Below are positions 58,814-64,000 of a DNA stretch of 64,000 nt, in pieces. Location of the stretch: the NCBI GenBank assembly GCA_947647615.1, contig CANSKS010000006.1:1-64000 (forward strand), written 5' to 3'. The position numbers and the translations under genes are program-made. A model generated the notes under the pieces. The model made no database searches. It was not told the DNA's origin and saw only the letters and a program-made list of their open reading frames with translations. Origin of the DNA: an uncultured Neglectibacter sp. Lineage in GTDB: Bacteria > Bacillota > Clostridia > Oscillospirales > Acutalibacteraceae. Every line of letters begins with the position of its first letter. Position 1 is the first letter of the stretch.

Positions 58814-59716
58814 ATGGAGAAAATTGATGTGCGTTTAGGTCGAAGCAGCCATTTAATTTATAAAATGCCGATTGAATCACGTAAAAAATTACTCCAACAA
58901 ATTTGGTTTAAAAAAATGGGATACGAACTTGATTTAGACCATCCAAAAGATTTCAACGAAAAACTCCAGTGGTATAAGCTTTACTATCACCATCCAAATA
59001 TGACTCGATGCGTAGATAAGGTTACTTTTAAAGACTACGTTGCAGAAAAACTAGGAGAGGGATATACAGCTAAGCTTTTTCGCGTGTGGAATTCTTCTGA
59101 TGAAGTAAATTTCGATGGCCTACCGAAACAGTTTGTAGTGAAATCGAATTGTCAAGACAATGGCAAGTATATTGCCATTGTACAAGATAAAACTACGTTT
59201 GATTTCAAAGCATTAGAACGAGAAATCAAAGATTACTGGTTTAATCCGATAAACTTATTGATTAACGGATTTTGTAGTGCTTACCACAACGTGAAGCCAA
59301 AAGTTTTTGTAGAAGAATACATTGATCAAAAAAAAGAAACGCCAGATGACTGTAAATTATTTTGTTTTAATGGCGAACCAAAATTCTGTTATATGACGAA
59401 AGAACACTTTCGGAATGATAAAGTAGACATATCTGAACATCCATACGGATTTTACGACCTAAACTGGAATCATTTGAATATAAAGTATGGCGAACACCAG
59501 ATATATTTTGATGCTCAAAAACCTAAACACCTCAGCGAAATGATTCTAATTGCTCGTAAGCTTGCTCATGATTTTCCATTTGTACGAGTGGATTTCTTTG
59601 ATGCAGAAGCAAAAGTATATCTAGCAGAACTGACCTTCTATCCTGGTGGCGGACTAGTAAAATACGATCCACCTGAATTTAGCGAAAATATGGGAAAAAT
59701 GTTTAAAATATTCTAG
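58814..59716 (+). CDS. TupA-like ATP-grasp protein
   Basis: HPKDFNEKLQWYKLYYHHPNMTRCVDKVTFKDYVAEKLG, FVVKSNCQDNGKYIAI, DCKLFCFNGEPKFCYM, RVDFFDAEAKVYLAELTFYPGGG. Confidence 0.88.
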   Translation: MEKIDVRLGRSSHLIYKMPIESRKKLLQQIWFKKMGYELDLDHPKDFNEKLQWYKLYYHHPNMTRCVDKVTFKDYVAEKLGEGYTAKLFRVWNSSDEVNFDGLPKQFVVKSNCQDNGKYIAIVQDKTTFDFKALEREIKDYWFNPINLLINGFCSAYHNVKPKVFVEEYIDQKKETPDDCKLFCFNGEPKFCYMTKEHFRNDKVDISEHPYGFYDLNWNHLNIKYGEHQIYFDAQKPKHLSEMILIARKLAHDFPFVRVDFFDAEAKVYLAELTFYPGGGLVKYDPPEFSENMGKMFKIF

Positions 59717-59750
59717 TTCGTTTAAAAAAACAGAAAGCCAGGGAAGAATA

Positions 59751-60539
59751 ATGAATATCATGGATATAAAAAAGAAATTATATAAAAATGTTATCTCCGA
59801 TTATGATTTCGGTCGTCCCCAATATCCTGAAGCTGTATATGACGCAATTAGCAATTTTTCCTCTATTAGTACTACTGCAAACATTTTAGAAGTTGGTGCC
59901 GGAACAGGGCAGGCAACCGACTTATTCTTGGCACATGGCCATAAATTAGACTTGCTTGAAGTAAGTGATGAACAGGTTGCATTCCTTAAAAAAAAATATA
60001 GAGAATTTCCTAATATCAATATCGAAAAAGCATACTTTGAGGATTATGAAGCAAAGAAAGAATATGATCTAATATATTCAGCTACAGCCTTTCATTGGAT
60101 CAAATGTGAAAATGGTTATCCAAAAGCATGGAAAATGCTTCGAGACGGCGGAACAATGGCTGTATTTTGGAATATCTTTTTCGATGTATGCCGCAGAGGT
60201 GGCATTTTTGACAAAATAAATGCCATAAAAGACCAATTTCTTCCTAATGCACCCGCCGACTATGAAGTAGATGAGATAGAACAGCTTAAAAAGAAGCGTA
60301 TCAGCCAAATTACTGTCAACAACTTTTTTAACACCCCCAAATATTATGAATTCCGATGGTTAGAAAAATACTCTTCCCAACGATTTTCAGCATTAGTGGG
60401 TACAGATGCAAAAGCAATGATGTTAAGCAAAACAGAACGTGCTAGCTATCTTGAGGCAATTAAAAACTGCATTGATTCACATGGCGGAACAATAGAGGTT
60501 CCGGAAATTGTTTGTCTATATCTTGTTCAGAAAACATAA
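59751..60539 (+). CDS. Class I SAM-dependent methyltransferase
   Basis: YDFGRPQYPEAVYDAI, ILEVGAGTGQATDLFL, YDLIYSATAFHWI. Confidence 0.9.
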   Translation: MNIMDIKKKLYKNVISDYDFGRPQYPEAVYDAISNFSSISTTANILEVGAGTGQATDLFLAHGHKLDLLEVSDEQVAFLKKKYREFPNINIEKAYFEDYEAKKEYDLIYSATAFHWIKCENGYPKAWKMLRDGGTMAVFWNIFFDVCRRGGIFDKINAIKDQFLPNAPADYEVDEIEQLKKKRISQITVNNFFNTPKYYEFRWLEKYSSQRFSALVGTDAKAMMLSKTERASYLEAIKNCIDSHGGTIEVPEIVCLYLVQKT

Positions 60540-60756
60540 CAATTTTATGTGGCAACACATTTCCTAAAACCATTAACATAGCGTCTATCGTTTTTCAGTT
60601 CAAAAGAATAGTACTCCATTCTCTATATACAATGATATCTTGGATACACTTTTCCAAACACATCTGTGCCTCTAGGGAAAATGCCTCGACGCCAAATACT
60701 AAGGCTTTTGTATCGGAAACAAAACTAGTATAAAAATTTTTGTTATAAATAAAATT

Positions 60757-61749
60757 TTGCAAATCGGCAAGCAAAACACAACATATTGCCTAAGAAACTC
60801 TACTCCTATGGAGGCCCCTATGGAACCCCAAAGCCAAGAGCTGCTCAACCAGCTGGCAACTGATTTTTTCTCTAATAACTACGATTACCTTTGGCTCAAA
60901 ACTATGCTGAACAAGGCGCGTACCGGGACCGCCCCCAACGCCACCCTGATCACCGGTTCCTCCCATGCCTTGAACGGTATTCAGGAAAGCCAATGGGAAG
61001 ACGCCATAAATTGTTCCATGCACTCCCAAGATATTTATTACGATTTCCTCTGTGCCAAAGAAGCCCTGCGGGATGGCAGGAAATTTTCCAAATGCTTTAT
61101 TGTAATGGGGTATTACATTGCCTTTCAAGACCTTTCCCGCAGCAAAATTTCCCGGGAAACCATGATCTCCCGGGTCTACTATCCCATTTTTCAAGACGCC
61201 CGCCACTGGAAGGATTGCCAGCCCATAGATCTATGGGCTGATGTGGGCACCGTGCCCACACCTATTCGGGAAATGTGCGAACAGGCGGCCTCCCAAAAGC
61301 TTTTGGAATGGGGCACCTACTATTCCCCTATTCGCCCCAGAGGTTCTTATTTCAATTTAAACGGGCGAAAATGGAGCGATTTAAAAGAAGAAGAGCGCTA
61401 TTCCCTGGGAAAGGTGCGGGCAGAAAGCCATAACAAGGCCTTCCAGTACCAAAACAGTTTTTTGGAAAACAAAGAGATCTTCCGAGATTTCATGCGGTTC
61501 CTTTCCTTAAACCAGGTTCTGCCGGTGGTGGTCATTACTCCTTTTACCCAGGCTTATAACCAGTTTGTTTTGAAGGAAATGAAAGAAGCCGTGCTGGAGC
61601 TGGTAGATTCCGTGCCGGAAACCGTACATTTTATAGATTTTAACGAAAGTGACCTGTTCAACGCTTCCGATTTCATGGACACAGACCATTTGAATGAAAA
61701 AGGCGCTGAAAAGGTGAGCGCTGTTTTAACGGAAATGTTTGGAACATAA
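60757..61749 (+). CDS. SGNH/GDSL-like protein of flagellin-glycan locus
   Basis: ATLITGSSHALNGIQ (block I-like) and terminal DTDHLNEKGAEKVSAVL (DxxH). Start may be at 60808 or 60820. Confidence 0.65.
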   Translation: MQIGKQNTTYCLRNSTPMEAPMEPQSQELLNQLATDFFSNNYDYLWLKTMLNKARTGTAPNATLITGSSHALNGIQESQWEDAINCSMHSQDIYYDFLCAKEALRDGRKFSKCFIVMGYYIAFQDLSRSKISRETMISRVYYPIFQDARHWKDCQPIDLWADVGTVPTPIREMCEQAASQKLLEWGTYYSPIRPRGSYFNLNGRKWSDLKEEERYSLGKVRAESHNKAFQYQNSFLENKEIFRDFMRFLSLNQVLPVVVITPFTQAYNQFVLKEMKEAVLELVDSVPETVHFIDFNESDLFNASDFMDTDHLNEKGAEKVSAVLTEMFGT

Positions 61750-61770
61750 CTGCCAGGCCTATAAAACATA

Positions 61771-61828
61771 AAATAACCGAAACAGTGGGAGCTAAAAAGA
61801 GCCCCTTGTGTTTCGGTTATTTTTTCTC
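61771..61828 (+). terminator. Terminator of the glycan locus
   Basis: AAATAACCGAAACA ... TGTTTCGGTTATTTTTTC. Confidence 0.8.
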
Positions 61829-61872
61829 TTTTTTGGTCCGGCTGCAGCTTTTGAATAACATTCTTCAAAAAA

Positions 61873-62388
61873 GTGAAACTTTCTACAAGAGCAAAACCAA
61901 AAAACATGGTATACTGCCATTATTCTACGGAGGTGAGCCGTTTGAAGGGGGAAAATGCCAAATGTGCCTGCCAAGGCGGTACGCTGACGCGCTTTGTGCA
62001 GCCTATTATCTTATTTTCACTGGCGAAATCGCCCGACCACGGTTACCGCCTGTTGCAGAAAATTGCCGCTACCGAACTTTGGAAGGCTTCTGTTCCCGAT
62101 GCCGCCGGTGTCTACCGCATTTTACGGGATATGGAAAAGCGTGGGCTCATTTCTTCCCATACCACAGAAAATTCTAAGGCCGGAACGGGGAAACGGGTCT
62201 TTTCCATCACCGAAGCCGGTTGGGAGTGCATGAAGAATTGGGAAAGCACCTTAAAGGAATACCGCCGCGGAATTGACCAGGTAATCTACCGGCTGCGGGA
62301 AGCTTTGGAAGCTGCTCCTCTTCCCTCTGGCCTTGAACCGGGAAAGGCCTCTGTGGTAAAGGTTCAGCGAAAAAACGGAAAAAATTAA
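61873..62388 (+). CDS. PadR-family transcriptional regulator
   Basis: FVQPIILFSLAKSPDHGYRLLQKIAA...DAAGVYRILRDMEKRGLISSHTTE; true start probably downstream near 61939. Confidence 0.85.
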   Translation: MKLSTRAKPKNMVYCHYSTEVSRLKGENAKCACQGGTLTRFVQPIILFSLAKSPDHGYRLLQKIAATELWKASVPDAAGVYRILRDMEKRGLISSHTTENSKAGTGKRVFSITEAGWECMKNWESTLKEYRRGIDQVIYRLREALEAAPLPSGLEPGKASVVKVQRKNGKN

Positions 62389-62418
62389 GTTTTTATTCAT
62401 AGAAATGGAGGACCACCA

Positions 62419-63798
62419 ATGAAAGAACTGCTGTTTCGCACGCTCCGCCATGAAGAAACCGAACGGGCTCCCTGGGTACCTTTTGCCGGCGTACACGCGG
62501 GCAAATTGAAAGGGTATACCGCTACGGAGATGCTTACCGATGCCAGTAAGGCTTTTGAATCGCTGATGGAAGTCAACCGCCTGTATCGTCCCGACGGTCA
62601 GCCCGTTATTTTCGATCTGCAGATCGAGGCGGAATGCTTGGGCTGCGACCTCACCTGGGCCGATGACTGCCCTCCTTCTGTTTCCGGCCATCCCTTGGAC
62701 GGCAGCGATATGGAGCCTCCGGAAACGCCCTGCGACTGCACCATTCCCACCAAGGAATCCGGCCGGATCCCTTATGTGCTGGAAGTGATGCGTAAAATGA
62801 AAGAAGCGGTAGGAGAAACCACCGGGCTTTATGGCTTGATCTGCGGCCCCTTCACCTTGGCTTCTCACCTGCGAGGGAACAACCTTTTTACCGATATGTT
62901 CGATTTCGAGGAGGAAACGGAAAACCTGTTTGCCTTCTGCAACCGTGTCTGCAAGCAAATGGCCGATTATTATGTGGAAGCCGGTATGGATGTTATCGCC
63001 ATTGTGGACCCGCTGATTTCCCAAATTTCCACCGCCCATTTCGAGCAATACATGACGGTTCCCTACACAGAGCTTTTTGACCATATTCGGAAACTGGGTG
63101 TTTTTTCCTCCTTCTTTGTCTGCGGCGACGCCACCCGGAATATCGAAGCGATGTGCCAAACAAACCCCGATTCCATTTCCGTAGATGAAAATGTAAACCT
63201 GTTGGCCGCCAAAGAGATCAGCGACAAATATAACGTGGTAATTGGCGGCAACATTCCTCTGACTTCCACCATGCTGCTGGGCAACCAGCAGGACAACATG
63301 AAATTCACCGTAGACCTGTTAGACAGCATCCCGGTGAAAAAGAATTTCATCCTCGCCCCCGGCTGCGACATGCCTTACGATGTACCGGTAGAGAATGGTA
63401 TTGGCGTGGCTCAGGCCGCCATCGATACCGACGCTGTGCGGGAAATGGTAAAGAACTACCAAACCGAAGAAGTCGATACCTCCAATGTGGTGTTGCCCGA
63501 TTACGCCAACCTGAAAAAGCCCCTGGTGGAAGTATTCACTTTGGATTCTGCGCAATGCGCTGCCTGCGGCTACATGATGGGCGCTGCCAACGCGGCCAAG
63601 GAAACCTTTGGCGATGCCATCGACTTGGTAGAATATAAGTTCATCTATAAGGAAAATGTGGCCCGCTGTGTAAAAATGGGCGTGCCTAACCTTCCCTCTA
63701 TGTACATCAACGGCCAGCTGAAATACCGCTCTATCATTCCCACAAAGGCTGAACTGGAAGCGGCCATTCAGGAAGGTATCGACGCCTGCAACAGGTAA
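62419..63798 (+). CDS. Uroporphyrinogen decarboxylase/MtaA-CmuA-like methyltransferase fused to C-terminal thioredoxin-like domain
   Basis: UroD-like core (LICGPFTLASHLRG, VDPLISQIS, FFVCGDATRNIEAM); C-terminus VEVFTLDSAQCAACGYMMGAAN...MGVPNLPSMYINGQLKYRSIIP. Confidence 0.85.
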   Translation: MKELLFRTLRHEETERAPWVPFAGVHAGKLKGYTATEMLTDASKAFESLMEVNRLYRPDGQPVIFDLQIEAECLGCDLTWADDCPPSVSGHPLDGSDMEPPETPCDCTIPTKESGRIPYVLEVMRKMKEAVGETTGLYGLICGPFTLASHLRGNNLFTDMFDFEEETENLFAFCNRVCKQMADYYVEAGMDVIAIVDPLISQISTAHFEQYMTVPYTELFDHIRKLGVFSSFFVCGDATRNIEAMCQTNPDSISVDENVNLLAAKEISDKYNVVIGGNIPLTSTMLLGNQQDNMKFTVDLLDSIPVKKNFILAPGCDMPYDVPVENGIGVAQAAIDTDAVREMVKNYQTEEVDTSNVVLPDYANLKKPLVEVFTLDSAQCAACGYMMGAANAAKETFGDAIDLVEYKFIYKENVARCVKMGVPNLPSMYINGQLKYRSIIPTKAELEAAIQEGIDACNR

Positions 63799-63803
63799 AA
63801 ACC

Positions 63804-64000
63804 ATGAGCAAGCTCTATTTGATCACCGGATTTTTGGGGGCAGGAAAAACCACCTTTTTGAAAAATTTTATTCGCTTGTTCCCCGGCCAAAAGCTCCAGC
63901 TGATTGTCAATGAGTTTGGCAAGGAAGGCGTAGACGGCGCTCTTTTATCCGGGTTGGGCGGGTTTTTGCAGGAAATTTCCGGCGGTTCGGTGTTTTGCTC
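63804..64000 (+). CDS. CobW/G3E-family GTPase (truncated by window edge)
   Basis: MSKLYLITGFLGAGKTTFLKNFIRLFPGQKLQLIVNEFGKEGVDG...EISGGSVFC; frame open to window end. Confidence 0.92.
   Translation, partial: MSKLYLITGFLGAGKTTFLKNFIRLFPGQKLQLIVNEFGKEGVDGALLSGLGGFLQEISGGSVFC

Noticed and set aside
1-64000. tRNA, rRNA or CRISPR loci
   Set aside because: None recognised by reading intergenic regions; a tRNAscan or Infernal run would be needed to exclude them firmly.

Overview
This 64 kb window is mostly chromosomal DNA of a motile, spore-forming, Ruminococcaceae/Oscillospiraceae-like Clostridia (inferred from gene content). The left edge (about 1-1173) looks like the end of an integrated mobile element, carrying a type A chloramphenicol acetyltransferase, abutting the 3' end of guaA, a known integration hotspot. 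Core blocks include guaA, a CofE-like ligase, coaBC/ECF-S/coaX, mutS2, recO, era, dgkA, ybeY, phoH, yqfD, yqfC, a YlbJ-like gene, trmB, ddl, murI, argS, rsmA, leuA, gap, citrate synthase and spoIID. Accessory or more interesting blocks are: (1) a GuaA lacking the glutaminase catalytic residues; (2) an AraC/EamA-remnant/DUF2000 cluster; (3) an orphan solute-binding lipoprotein next to a chemoreceptor with an apparent extracellular CZB-like zinc motif; (4) a MORN-repeat protein paired with an MBL-fold protein; (5) a SCIFF ranthipeptide precursor and its radical-SAM maturase; (6) csrA followed by a highly structured leader and flagellin, then a probable flagellin-glycan locus (two transferases, nucleotidyltransferase-PLP enzyme fusion, opine-type dehydrogenase, TupA-like ATP-grasp, methyltransferase, SGNH-like protein), which is the best candidate for an undescribed pathway; (7) a PadR / UroD-thioredoxin fusion / CobW cluster running off the right edge. 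All assignments come from reading translations and motifs; no database search or computation was run.
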